This document shows, in pieces, positions 1 through 11,347 of a stretch of 64,000 bases of DNA. The notes below the pieces were generated by a model. It saw nothing but the letters and a program-made list of their open reading frames with translations. It searched no databases and was not told where the DNA came from. Source of the stretch: Paroedura picta (taxonomy: Eukaryota; Chordata; Lepidosauria; Squamata; Gekkonidae); NCBI RefSeq assembly GCF_049243985.1, contig NC_135384.1:17604501-17668500 (forward strand), read 5' to 3'. How positions within the stretch are numbered: the stretch's first letter is position 1; the number at the start of each line of letters is the position of its first letter. The position numbers were made by a program, and so were the translations under genes.

Positions 1-1380
1 AACTACCCTTAGGCCTTGATAACCCCATTCTTATTTAAATCTCTTTCAGAGGGACACCTGTAGGATGTGATCATTCCTTCAGGATTTTAGGAGATGAATT
101 CTTGTTCCAGAAGACTTTGCAGCATTATTTGAATACATTGGTTTCTATTGGTCTAAATTTCTTTGACTGTTTCTGCGACTCTGACACAAAATATTACATG
201 ATCAGCACTCAGACGTTCAACTGATAAGAACATGGGAAGCTTCTACCAGTCACAAAAGACACGGAATCGGGCCACCCACAGACAGGGCAGGTGTTTCTAC
301 ACATCCAGGGACTTTCTTGCTATGTAGAAAAATATGAGTTGGCAAATCAACCAAAAGGGGCTAAGCTTGAAGAGAATTGAGAAGGGAATGTTGGGGCTCT
401 TGAGCTGTTCAGCTAGGTGGGGAGAAAATGCTCAAACTGTTTCTTGCCCCACCATGATTCTTCCCAGGCCTCACAGCTTGCACTTTACTACTATCACCTT
501 ACTACTTCACTACATTAAAAATTATATAGGGACGGAGGATGGATGGCAGGAAATCTTTTTAAAGACAGATGTTGCCTAGATTAAGATTTATATCATTTTT
601 AGGACCAAGTGTTCAGCTCCATGAGCCAAATCCATGACAGGAATACACCATAATCCAGATGTCCACATCAGACACACCAAACCCCAATTGTTACTCAGGA
701 GATGTAGGCAGTCTGGCAGAACTGGCTGAGCAAAACTTTGCAAATAGCTCTTCCTGCTGATGAAACATACCTTGTGCTGGCTTTGGTTAAAACAAACCAC
801 ATACACGAGAGCACACAACTCCCCATTTTATTTTCCAAGCAAAAGCCTATAGTTTTCTCCACTCTAAGTTCAGGTGAGGGTATCTGCTTTAAAGAGGGGA
901 AGGAAATGAATAAACTAGAGTAGCGCGTTTTAACTGCTGGTACACTTATAAGGTGGGATGTAGAGTTTTTCATAAATTGCTAAGAATTTATTCTCAGTCC
1001 AAAATCTACCTGCCAATGCAGTGTGTCATCTGCTGACCTTCTGCTGTGGATTGTCCATCTATGACCTACCTATTTCCATGCTAGAAGAAATAATGGAATG
1101 CCTTTAAGCATATAAATGTCCTCAGCAAAGGAGGGCTTTTTGTTTCTATTAGACCGTTTACGCACTGGAGGTTTCATGCCAGGCTGCAGGCTGGAGTTTT
1201 AGTCATGGCAGGTAGACCCACCTCTTCCTGCACCCACATGGGAGAGCATTTGGCCTGGTGTACCTCATTCGCACCCAATTTGTGCTCCCGCATGAAAGCC
1301 GGGGCAGTGAAGTTCCCAGTGCATAAACGGTTTTAGGGTTACCAACATCAGTAGATGGGATTACAACTGATCTCCAGGCT
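1..1380. other. No gene seen
   Basis: AT-rich sequence without a convincing coding frame, splice pattern or recognisable repeat. The short open frames here have no conserved look. Confidence 0.5.
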
Positions 1381-1384
1381 AAAG

Positions 1385-1510
1385 AGATCACTTTATCAGG
1401 AGTAAACGGCCACTTTGGAAGGTGGACTCTATAGCTTTATACCCCACTGAAGTCCCTCCCCTCTCCTAACCCTGCCCTCCTCAGACTCCTCCCCCCCCCA
1501 AATCTCTAGG
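1385..1510. mobile_element. GTTGCCAGC-family MITE fragment
   Basis: Contains GGCCACTTTGGAAGGTGGAC and CCCCACTGAAGTCCCTCCC, the diagnostic inner part of the family seen complete at 56925-57115 and 61098-61255. The ends are decayed. Confidence 0.5.
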
Positions 1511-1519
1511 TATTCCCCA

Positions 1520-2010
1520 ATCCTAGTTTCTATCAGAGGCCGTTCAAGGTTCCCTGGCCCAGGGGTAGTCAGTCTGTGGTCCTCCAGATGTTTGTGGACT
1601 ACAATTCCCATGAATTGCATTTGCTGGCAGGGGCTCATGGGAATTGTAGTCCATGAACATTTGGAGGACCACAGGTTGACTACCCCTGCCCTGGCCTCAG
1701 CTATCAGGCAGGCCATATCCTGGATCTGATCTTCAGTACAGGGGCGTGAGTGGACCTGGTAGCGAGGAATGCTGTGCTGTGGTCAGACAATTATGCCTTG
1801 GAGGCCCGGCATTGTATGCCACCTCCTCGCTATGTGGGTGGCAGGCACATTTGGGCCCACCTGTTGAGAGGTATGGATCCAGATGGATTCCTGAATGCTC
1901 TGTGGGACCTGAGGCCTCCTGGTGATTCAGTGGAGGGACTGCTCGGTGACTGGCATAGCTGGATGTCAACCCCATTGATGTGATCGCTCCTCAGCGTCCC
2001 CACCTCAATT
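1520..2010 (+). mobile_element. LINE L2 fragment
   Basis: Reads WSDNYALEARHCMPPPRY and GMDPDGFLNALWDLRPP, the region between endonuclease and reverse transcriptase of L2-clade elements. It is interrupted by the MITE at 1560-1688. Confidence 0.55.
1560..1688. mobile_element. hAT-type foldback MITE
   Basis: A near-perfect palindrome that begins CAGGGGTAGTC and ends GACTACCCCTG, 129 bp. It is flanked by an exact 8-bp target duplication CCCTGGCC (1552-1559 and 1689-1696). Eight-base duplications and CAG..CTG ends are typical of hAT elements. Confidence 0.85.
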
Positions 2011-2299
2011 TTTATTGCTTTGCATGCAAAACATTAAACTGTTGTAAGGAGCAAATTAGATGCAAGGAAACAAAAAGTAGCATGAAGATACAGGTTCTGC
2101 TTTCATGAGAGAGAAGCATGATCAAGAAGGGCACTTTGGGATCCAAGTGATGGGCTCGTGACATTTGGTAGCATCTTTCGTATCAAGTAGATTGTTATGC
2201 ATTTATCTGGAGCAAGGCCTCTCAAACACTAGGCTTCACTCATTTGTCTATTATACAGATTATCCTCACTTCAGAAACTTCAGCATAGCTGACAGCAAG

Positions 2300-2495
2300 G
2301 ATCCCCAACCTTGCTGAACCTGTGGTCACATTTGGAATTATGAGGACAGGTAGTGAACGTCAAAACAAAATGGCTGCCACCTGCAGCTGGGCCCAGTCAC
2401 AGAACAAGAGGAAGTTCCACACCTAACATCCTGCTATAATGGAGGAAGCTGTTTCCCTGAAGGCAAAAAGATGGCGCCTACTAATATCTTCTGAA
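2300..2495. repeat. GGATCCCCAACC-type hAT remnant flanking the BovB
   Basis: Starts GGATCCCCAACCTTGCTGAA and contains AAAATGGCTGCC, as in the better-preserved copies at 46706-47010 and 35708-35989. It continues after the BovB at 3455. Confidence 0.45.
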
Positions 2496-3441
2496 CATGG
2501 AATCACGGATTGGTTCAAAATTGAGAAAGGAGTTCGGCAAGGCTGTATACTGTCGCCTTGCCTATTTAACTTGTATGCGGAGCACATCATGAGAAAGGCG
2601 GGATTAGAGGAGTCACAAATTGGGATCAAGATTGCAGGGAGAAATATCAACAACCTCAGATATGCAGATGATACCACTCTAATGGCAGAAAGTGAAGAGG
2701 AGCTAAAGAGCCTGTTGATGCGGGTGAAGGAGGAGAGTGCAAAAGTTGGCTTGAAACTCAACATCAAGAAAACAAAGATCATGGCAGCCGGCCCTCTCAA
2801 TTCCTGGCAAATAGATGGGGAAGAAATGGAGATAGTGACAGATTTTATTTTCCTCGGCTCCAAGATCACTGCAGATGGGGACTGCAGCAAAGAAATTAAA
2901 AGACGCTTGCTCCTAGGGAGGAAAGCTATGGCAAATCTAGACAGCATCCTAAAAAGCAGAGACATCACCCTACCAACAAAAGTGCGTTTAGTCAAGGCTA
3001 TGGTATTCCCAGTTGCAATGTATGGCTGCGAAAGTTGGACCATAAGGAAGGCCGAGCGTCAAAGAATTGAGGCTTTTGAACTCTGGTGCTGGAGAAGACT
3101 CTTGCGAGTCCCTTGGACTGCAAGGCGAACAAACCGGTCAGTCCTAGAGGAGATCAGCCCTGACTGCTCTTTAGAAGGCCAGATCCTGAAGATGAAACTC
3201 AAATACTTTGGCCACCTCATGAGAAGGAAGGACTCCCTGGAGAAGAGCCTAATGCTGGGAGTGATCGAGGGCAAAAGAAGAAGGGGACGACAGAGAATGA
3301 GGTGGATGGATGGAGTCACTGAAGCAGTAGGTGCAAACTTAAAAGGACTCCAGGGAATGGTAGAGGACAGGAAGGCCTGGAGGATCATTGTCCATGGGGT
3401 CGCGATGGGTCGGACACGACTTCGCACATAACAACAACAAC
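2496..3441 (+). mobile_element. BovB (RTE) LINE, 5'-truncated 3' half
   Basis: Codes for the end of the reverse transcriptase: KGVRQGCILSPCLFNLYAEH, the catalytic YADD in NLRYADDTTLMAE, FLGSKITADGD, and the RTE tail GRQRMRWMDGVTEAVG. The 3' end reads TCGGACACGACTTCGCACAT followed by a short (AAC)n tail. A 13-bp target duplication AATATCTTCTGAA lies at 2483-2495 and 3442-3454. The frame is open through the body, so the copy is fairly young. The endonuclease half is missing. Confidence 0.93.
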
Positions 3442-3767
3442 AATATCTTCTGAAGCCCCGCATACCTCTGGTGGAAGAAAGCAAGGTGATCCAGCCCTTT
3501 GCTGGGGGTGTAGGGAACAACTGAGGACCAAGAAGTATACTGGTAGGTACCATAAAGAAGCCTAGCAACGCACTACGGATCTCTGTTATATGTAGTGTCC
3601 TTTTCACTCCACTAGCCAAGCTGAGCATTCTCTTGCTCTTATGGGACTTCATGGAAAGCAGAGCTTCCCTGTACCTTTCCCGTTCAGAACCCTATACAGG
3701 TACACCTTCCTAAAGACACAATCCATTTTACTAAGCATTCCCTTTGGGCAATGTTTTCACTAGGTCA

Positions 3768-4105
3768 ATACCTGGATATTTTGGGAGTGGACGTAGGGAA
3801 GGCAGAGTCTGAGGAGGGGAAAGGTACCATGGTACCCGCAGTTCTCCTGAGGAAAAAAAAAAAGATGTTTTTGGAGGGTGGAATCTCTGGCTCTGAGGTC
3901 CATGGCCTCCCCAGGCTTCACCCCAAATCCCCAGGAGTTTCCCATCCTGGAGCTGGCAACCCTTCCCCTCCCCTGTCCTCCACTGGTGGCCAAGAGGGAC
4001 TTGCTAGCGCTACATAGTCCACCTTCTCCAGGGGAACTGATCTCTGCTGTCTGGAGATAGTTGGAATAGCAGGAGATCTCCAGACCATACTCAGAGGTTG
4101 GCAGT
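3768..4105. mobile_element. GTTGCCAGC-family MITE, one and a half copies
   Basis: One copy runs in reverse to about 3965 (ends GAGCTGGCAACCC). A second half follows, with CTCCAGGGGAACTGATCTCT and GGAGATCTCCAGACC, ending in GAGGTTGGCAG. Confidence 0.6.
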
Positions 4106-5505
4106 GTTAATGATTGCAGTGTGTGTGGCCTAGGAATAAGGGTCCATAGACAAATGTAAGAATTATATAGGTTTGTACAGCGACTCATCCAACCATTGAT
4201 GCAGTCCTCCTGAATGATGGCCCCACATTCCTTGGCTTGGTTCCAAAGGACTCACTGACCAAAGGAACCAGGACTTTTGTTTGTTATCTCCCTTAGCATG
4301 GGGCTCAGAATGCTTGAAACTGAAGGAAATATCAAGAGTTTGCACTATTACCAGACAGCTGAATAAACTCACCCCCTGCAAACATTTGTGGAAAGGCAAA
4401 ACATGACCTGACAGTGTTCTTGTTTTCAGAGCAATAGTGACGCCTATTAAGACAAAACTGACAAAAATGAAGTCTATGATCATAATACTGAGGATTGCTG
4501 GTTCAATACCTTAGGTTAAGTCAAATTTATTTACACAGTCATAGACCAGAATGCACCAAGACCTTCTCCAGGTTTGACTCACCAAGGAGCTACTGGCCTG
4601 AAAAGTTCTCTGTGACCAAGGTAGTTTTGGAGGAAGTAGTGTTTGAGCCGGACATTTCACCTGTTAGTGATCATTGTTACCTGTGCCCTGGCTCCAAGCT
4701 GGATCATGTCCTGGCCAGCATCTGCTATGAACTCCACTGCCCTCTGAAGCTTGAGATGCACCAACCTCTGCTCATGACTGGCTTCTCCAGGGGTCTTCAG
4801 CAAATCATCTGCCCAGATCACAATGGCCCTGGCAATATTAGAGGTCACTGTCCCGTGTGAATCACCAGGGAAGCCACCTCATGTGCTCTCTTAAGAGTCT
4901 CGTTGCATCTAGCCATGCCATCCTTCAGAGCCTTGAAAAGAACTGCGCCAGAATGAAGAGCCACCCCTGTAGCATCAACTAAAGGAACGTTCAGGTTTTC
5001 CATCATCCTCACCTGTAGGCAATACAGCTGCTTGGCGAGGGAGGCCAGGGATGAACCTCCCCCGAGAGAGGACTTATGGTCCATTGATAGTGACAAGGGA
5101 AAGGTGAGATGCTGAGAAGCTGTAGAGGATCCCTGAAGATTCTTTCATCCAAGTTCCCTTAAGGTTCTGGGGGAGCTGAGTATTTAATCGTAGCCAGAAC
5201 TTTACAGAGTATGTGCTGGAAATGTTGCATGTGAAACAGCCTGGCTGAGACCTCTTGTGGCTGATCCTTATTCCGAGATAATTCTCCTTCCAGGTCAGAA
5301 TTCAAATCTATGACTTCCTGATATAGACTCCTGGACTGGGAAGATTAGAGAGCTCACACTGATGGCCAAGCTAATAAACTTAATAGGAAACCACTAGAAG
5401 ACTTTCAAGATTGCTTGGACTATTATATGATATTTCTGTAACTTTTTTTCTATGACTAATTTATTATGTTATAAAAAATGTATGACAATGGGATTCTCAG
5501 ACATT

Positions 5506-5783
5506 ATGTGGAAACACATTCCACCTAGTGGCCGAGGCAGTGGCTGGTGGGGGCTGGTGTTGAGCCCCATTGGCTGCACCTCCACCGCCACCTGTCTTCT
5601 GAACCTGTGGTTGCTCTTCTGATGGCAGGAGCCTCAGAAGATGGGCGGTGCCACAGCAAGCGGGGCTCATGCCAGGCCTCACCAGCCGCCATCTACTGAC
5701 ATGCTCTCTGGAGCAGGACCACTGAAGTCACATCCACGTCCATTTTTGTTTCAGGGAGCGCACCAGTAGATGTGTTTCCACAT
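5506..5783. mobile_element. Unclassified inverted-repeat element
   Basis: Ends ATGTGGAAACACA (5506-5518) and TGTGTTTCCACAT (5771-5783) are exact inverted repeats. The similarity extends inward as CCACCTAGTGG versus CCAGTAGA. No clear target duplication was seen. It sits inside the decayed coding region at 4657-6780. Confidence 0.55.
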
Positions 5784-6150
5784 CAATAATAAATCTCTCT
5801 ATAAAACAAATTCAGATCTATTGATAGGGGCACTGTGTCTTGAAGCTTAGAATGATACACCAGAGAGGTGATATCGAGATCCTCCTCATCCTCCTCTCCT
5901 TCAGCTGGCACAGTGAGAATGGTGGGCACAGCCTGAGGAATGCTGGTGGCCTAACCCTGGAGGGCTTCACTGTTTCCCTTGGCTTCTGGCTCCCTCCTCT
6001 CAAAGAGGGGCAGTAGTCCTTGCAGGTGGCTGTCCCACCACTGGGAGAAAGGAGGTGCAGGGGAATGAACCCAAAGCCACACACCCCATGGATCCCAACC
6101 CCACCCTTGAAGCAAGGGGATCTGGGGTGACATAGATGGACCCATGCCCC

Positions 6151-6245
6151 AAGAAGAAGAAGAAGAAGAAGAAGAAGAAGAAGAAGAAGAAGAAGAAGAA
6201 GAAGAAGAAGAAGAAGAAGAAGAAGAAGAAGAAGAAGAAGAAGAA
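6151..6245. repeat. (AAG)n microsatellite, about 31 units
   Basis: An almost pure GAA/TTC tract directly abutting the 3' end of a minus-strand SINE whose normal tail is (CTT)n. Confidence 0.97.
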
Positions 6246-6511
6246 AGAGTTGGTTCTTATATGCCGCTTTTCCCTACCCGAAGGAGGCTCAAAGCGGCTT
6301 ACAGTCGCCTTCCCATTCCTCTCCCCACAACAGACACCCTGTGGGGTGAGTGAGGCTGAGAGAGCCCTGATATCACTGCTCGGTCAGAACAGTTTTATCA
6401 GTGCCGTGGCTAGCCCAAGGTCACCCAGCTGGCTGCATGTGGGGGAGCGCAGAATCGAACCTGGCATGCCAGATTAGAAGCCCGCACTCCTAACCACTAC
6501 ACCAAACTGCA
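6246..6511 (-). mobile_element. tRNA-headed CORE-type SINE
   Basis: On the minus strand it starts GTGTAGTGGTTAGGAGTGC and has a box-B-like GGTTCGATTC. It carries the CORE motif CAGCCAGCTGGGTGACCTTG and ends CTTTGAGCCTCCTTCGGGTA ... CATATAAGAACCAACTC before the CTT tail. Nearly full length. Confidence 0.85.
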
Positions 6512-7199
6512 CAAAGGTCTGGTAGTGAGAAGGTGCCATTGCCATCCCATTTGCCCCTCCTAGGGACATCAGGAAAGAATGTGGGTCCATAAATGGAAAG
6601 GTTGGGGCAGGCGCTGTTGCCATGAAAGCTGAAGCACCTGAAAGTGGGGTGGTGGATACGGCGATTGCCTGGACAGCTGTGGGAGCAGAAGACACAGGGC
6701 AAAGTCAGCCCATGGACCAGACTGAGTGGCCAATGAGAACACGGACATTAATGGGGCCATGGCAGGAGATTCAGGGTGCAATGAAGGAGGTGGGCACTAC
6801 CATTAGTCTTTGCAACCTGCTTTTGCCTTTACCCAGGGCCTTGTGGTCCATGCCATTTTCACAGGCCCTGGCTGGGAGATGCCACCAAACCTGGAATGGT
6901 CTCAGCTCTCCTGGCCAAATGTGTCTGTGAAGGCAGGACACCTGGGGCCTGGAATGGTCTCATCCGAAGGGCACACTGAACTCCTGTGGTACTCCAAGTC
7001 ACCTGCTGGAGGATCCAACACGGAGGCAAAGGTAGGGAATTGCTCTAAAAAATGTGGATTCCTCATGATCAAGAGCTGGCCACAGGCCTGTTACCTGAGC
7101 AGAAGCCTGGAAGAACCCCCATGGTCGCCAGCAAAGCTACCCAATTCATTTGATAGGGCTAGGTGTGACCTAACCCTCCTTGGATGACTTCCCCCATTG

Positions 7200-8204
7200 A
7201 AGTAGAAACTGACTCCAATCTGAGCTTTAAAGCCTTATGCTCCCAGCTCAGGACAGCAGAGCCAGGTCAATCTATGTTTTCTTGTAACGACAGCTATCAA
7301 TGGTGCACCAGGGCTTGTGTGCAGGCCAAGGGAGTGCATTGAACTTCTGAATCGTGCCTCGGCTCTCTGCATACGGACTCTGGTGTTCTAGTGGTTGCTG
7401 CGAGATGCAAAAGTCAGAGCGACAGCATATCCAGCATGTGGCTTTGGCAACTGCCTCAGTGCAGGATCAGAACAGGATGACTACGGGTGAGCATGGCAGA
7501 TCAAAAAAACGGAACTGTCACATCAACGCAGTGGTATGAACAGAACTATACAAGGGGCCTGTGAAGATCACTGCTAGCCCAACCCCAAGGCCCTCATTTA
7601 TCTTGGGAGCAATAATATGTTCTACCCACCTTTTCCACAATGGTACTCTCATTCAAATTCTCAACAGCCCCTAAATGCCTGTAAGTCACTTTCATGAATC
7701 TTTACCCTGTACGAGGTAGCTGAGCACGCCATCTGCTCATCAGCAGTTCTCCTCCTGCTTATTTCCGTCCTGATCATAAGAGCAGCAGCACAGACTTACA
7801 CCATGGGTATCATAAGCCCAGAGTGCTTTGGGGCTGGATCCTGCAAAGAAACTGCAGCATGCAAAACAGTCTTTGCCCCAGTAGAAGTGCTCAAATGACC
7901 CTCCTGTTTGCACCAACTGAAAGTGATAATGCTCTCCACTGCTTTCCTCTATCTGCATAAGAAATAGCACAGGGCATTCCTACTGATGCAATTTCTACTG
8001 CAAATTAGACAAAGCCATGTGAACCATCTGTTGTACGTTCCATTTTCCCACAGGCACGTGGTTATTTTGTTAAAAATGGCACTGAGGCGGTCTCTGTTGC
8101 TGCAGCCGTTGCAGGATTGCTTGGACAAGCGGAACCCGCTCTAAGTGCATTTCCCCATCCATTCACACACCACTGGATTAAGCTCCATTTCACATAGGAG
8201 CCCA
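7200..8204. other. No gene or clear repeat seen
   Basis: Unique-looking sequence with only short, unconvincing frames. Confidence 0.45.
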
Positions 8205-8470
8205 CTGAAGCCAGCTTGATGTAGAGGTTTGGGGCCTCCGATTTGGGGAGCCGGGTCCGATTCCCCACTCCTCCACTTGCAGCCAGCTGACTGACTTTGG
8301 TCTAGTCACATTTCTGTTAGTGCTGTTCTTGCAGAGCAGTTCTGTCAGAGCTCTCTTAGCTCTACCAATAACACACAGGGTGTCTGTTGTGGGGGATGGA
8401 AAGGAAGGCAAATGTTTTTTTGCAACTTTGCAACTCCTTTGGGCAGTGAAAAGCACGGTATAAAACTTTT
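8205..8470 (+). mobile_element. tRNA-headed CORE-type SINE, diverged
   Basis: Same family as 6246-6511 on the plus strand: GGGTCCGATTCCCCACTCCTCC, then GCAGCCAGCTGACTGACTTT and CACAGGGTGTCTGTTGTGGG. It ends near TGAAAAGCACGGTATAAAA. Confidence 0.75.
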
Positions 8471-9029
8471 GGATGGCCCCACTCTGGCCCAAGTCAGCTG
8501 GGGTGGGAATCCTTCACGTATGAAGCACAGGAAAAGGAGAGCACAAGAGAAGGGGCCAAGGCCTCTTCCCACGGAGCCCATTAGTCATTCCCATGATGCA
8601 GCTGGTAATGGAGAAAAGTAGGTGGGACAACCAAATGGGTGGTAGGGGGTGCAGAAACCACATCTTCTGAGTTATGGGTGGATGGCAGACCCCTTGTCAT
8701 CACAGCATGTATTTGTTGTAGAAGGGCATCATGCCAACCATCAGGAATAAGGGAAGGGACATATTCCCCATCCAGCCTAATCTAATTTATAGCACACTTA
8801 TGAACGGTTTCTGTAGCCAGGAAGTGTTTTCTGCAATTCTTATCTTCACAATTCTAACATTATAGTTCCTATTTCATGGCTGGGGAATTGCAACTAAGAC
8901 TGTGGGCCACTCAGCTTAAGACCTCCAGGGAGCCTTACAGTTTTCAAATGCAACATTTTCATTCCTTGCATAAATCAAAGAAACAACAATGGATCCAGAT
9001 GGGAAGAGGTGTGAGTCCCAAGACAATCC

Positions 9030-9242
9030 CCTTCTCTTTTTATTACTCATCACAGTCTAACCCACTCTTTGTCCAAGGTGCTCAAGGCTACATACACCAG
9101 TTTTCTCCATTTTTTATCCTCACAACAACCCTGTGAGGTAGGCAAGAGAAAGTGAATTATCTCAAGTCATCCAAGGAAGTTTCATGAGGGATTGGAACTT
9201 AGGGCTTATGTCCATTGTTTTACCCATTGCACCACACTACAT
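9030..9242 (-). mobile_element. MIR-like SINE
   Basis: Plus-strand reading holds TATCCTCACAACAACCCTGT GAGGTAGG and CAAGTCATCCAAGGAAG, ending in TTTTACCCATTGCACCACAC. That is the reversed tRNA head and core of amniote MIR-like SINEs. Confidence 0.65.
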
Positions 9243-9739
9243 GAGAACCTGTTTATAACAAGGAGTGGAAGTGCAAAGTCCATTTGGATGGGGAAGGAGG
9301 CTGGCGTTACAAGGGCCTCTCACTCAGAGCAGAGATGAAACTCCCTCTGAGGTAGAGGCAGCAAATCATGCAGGAAGTTTCCATTCTCCTCTTTCGACAT
9401 CCCTGTGCCATGGGGAAGAATGATCTTGAGATACTGGGGGAGTTGGGGGGGGCAGGTATCTCCCACAGTTCACAAAGAGCATGTAATATGGGTTTGCACA
9501 AACACAGTCACTCACACAGGACATCTTTAAATAAGAGGGTCGTGGAGAATAGATACTGTACATAGAGGCCCACCTCCCACCAAAGGGGAGGAAGGCTGAT
9601 AAATATATGTCTCCTTCTATACAGATAAAACCATCATGGGGGGAAGGGGAGGGGGAAGGCTGGAAGAGACACAGGCAGGCCCCCCCAACAACAAGGTGAT
9701 GATGATGCAAATTATCCTCGCGATTCCAAGGATCTGTAG

Positions 9740-9877
9740 GAAAAGGGGGGGGGGGGAGAAAGACAGAAAGAGGAAATATGAATTATGAGAGCACCCAGCA
9801 TTTCCCCCTCAGTTCCAAGTAGGAACAACTTGCACAGAAAAGAACCCCCCCCCCCCCCACACACACACACACACACG
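9740..9877. repeat. Low-complexity G-run and C-run with (CA)n
   Basis: A G-rich tract near 9745-9756 and a long C tract at 9847-9858 that runs into (CA)n to 9877. Confidence 0.9.
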
Positions 9878-10397
9878 GGCTCCACTGTTCCCCTGTATCA
9901 GCACTGAACCCAGCTGTTTTCCTCTGCTGCCTCCAGTTGGGAGGCCACTGGAGTTGCAAAAGCAATTAACAATGTCACCAAAACAACTGGAGTATTTTTT
10001 TTTCTTAATTTTAACCATGCAGATATATGCCTAACATTTTCCTTTATGCACTGGGGGTTACTCTTAAATGAGATTTTTCTGACAGTCTATGGGTTCCCCC
10101 AGGTGTGCACAAACCTAAATTCCATCTGGCAGCATCATGTGGATTTTATTCCCACAGAGGCCACCCTTATGATACTGAGGAGTCATTTGTGCATCTGGCT
10201 GCTTCACTTGTCAGTTTCTCAGAGTTCAGTTTTTGGCTTTCAGGAGCCCCTTCAGGAAAACACAATGGGTAAGATCCAGCCAACTGATGCCAGTGGAAAA
10301 GAGGGGTTTCTCTCCAACCACCCAAAAGGCTATGTTAGGAGATTCTGGGACCAGCATGGACAAAACTCTTGTGGAAATTTGGCAAGAATGAGTGGAA

Positions 10398-11347
10398 ATG
10401 AGTTGCCACCATTACACAGATGACACCCAGCTCCTCCTCCTGATGGATGACTGCCCTAGCTCTCCCCGAGAAGCCTTAGCCAGCTGCCTGGAAGCAGTGA
10501 CAAAATGGCTCAAGCAGAGTTGTCTGAAGCTCAACCCTGCAAAGACTGTGGCTGGGAAGGAAGGGACCACGGGAGGAAGTGTGTCTGCCTACCCTAACAG
10601 CTTGTAATGGCTCACTCCGCCAGGAACCTGGGCGTGATCCTGGATGCTTCCCCCAGGTCTCAAAGGTAGCGCGGCTGGCATTTCATCACCTCTGCCAAGC
10701 CAAACTACTAGCTCCCTACCTGGACCCAGAGCACCTAGCCACACTGATCCATGCAACGGTCACCTCTAGGCTGGACTTCTGCAACTCGCTCTACACTGGC
10801 CTACCCTTATCCTTGATATGGAAACTACAACTGGTCAGAACTCTGTGGCCAGGATTCTCACTCAGACATCATGGAGATCCCACGTCCGGCCTATACTCCA
10901 ACAACTCCTGGTTCAAGACCATACGTGGTCTGGGCCCAGTGTACCTGAGAGACCACCTCCCTGCCTATACCTCAACAAGGGCCAGAGCCTTCTCAGTCCT
11001 GGCCCCCACCTGGTGGAACGAGCTCCCTGAAAATATCAGGGCCCTGTTGGAACTCTCACAATTTCGCAAGGCCTGCAAAAAGGAGCTCCTCCACCAGGCA
11101 TTTGCTTGAGGCTGACCAGCCCAAAAACACCCTCTGCCCCCCCAAGACACCCCCTCCCATGACCAAAGAATCTGACCTACCCAACGTTTCTGTTAAAACA
11201 TTGTTCTGATTGACATCTTATGTTATGATTGTTATACTTGTTACATCTGTAGCAATGTTCTATGTAATTACCCCATGATGTTATATGTAAACCACCCAGA
11301 GCCTTATGGCGGTATAAAAATCTTAAACAAACAAACAAACAAACAAA
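10398..11347 (+). mobile_element. LINE L2, 3' half
   Basis: Broken frames read [68 protein letters not shown] and FSVLAPTWWNELPENI. It ends with the L2 3' signature GTAAACCACCCAGAGCC ... GGCGGTATAAAAATC and an (AAAC)n tail at about 11326-11347. Several frameshifts, so an old copy. Confidence 0.85.

Larger units (their letters stand above)
4657..6780 (-). pseudogene. Decayed protein-coding remnant, unidentified
   Basis: Minus-strand segments with protein-like composition lie in consistent order. 6770-6474 is Ala/Pro/Thr-rich (ASAFMATAPAPTFPFMDPHS). About 5950-5826 reads ATSIPQAVPTILTVPAEGEE then an acidic run. About 5345-5165 is helical (RSLYQEVIDLNSDLEGEL, FQHILCKVLATIKYS). 5090-4850 is helical (QVRMMENLNVPLVDATGVAL, KDGMARCNETLKRAHEVASL). 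4854-4657 reads TSNIARAIVIWADDLLKTPG. The last two are offset by a one-base frameshift near 4855; an in-frame TAA lies near 5160. A SINE (6151-6511) and a MITE (5506-5783) interrupt it. I do not recognise the parent. It could be a retrocopy, a decayed gene, or exons of an unknown gene (a GTAACA donor-like site follows RAQ near 4677). Confidence 0.4.

Noticed and set aside
2439-2495. N-terminal extension of the BovB frame
   Set aside because: The codons before 2496 belong to the flanking repeat; the target duplication shows the element starts at 2496.
6136-6477. Open frames with long poly-Lys or poly-Glu runs
   Set aside because: They are readings of the (AAG)n tail of a SINE, not genes.
10579-11109. 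A 176-codon frame that could pass for a host gene
   Set aside because: Its text is the L2 reverse transcriptase C-terminus followed by the L2 3' end.
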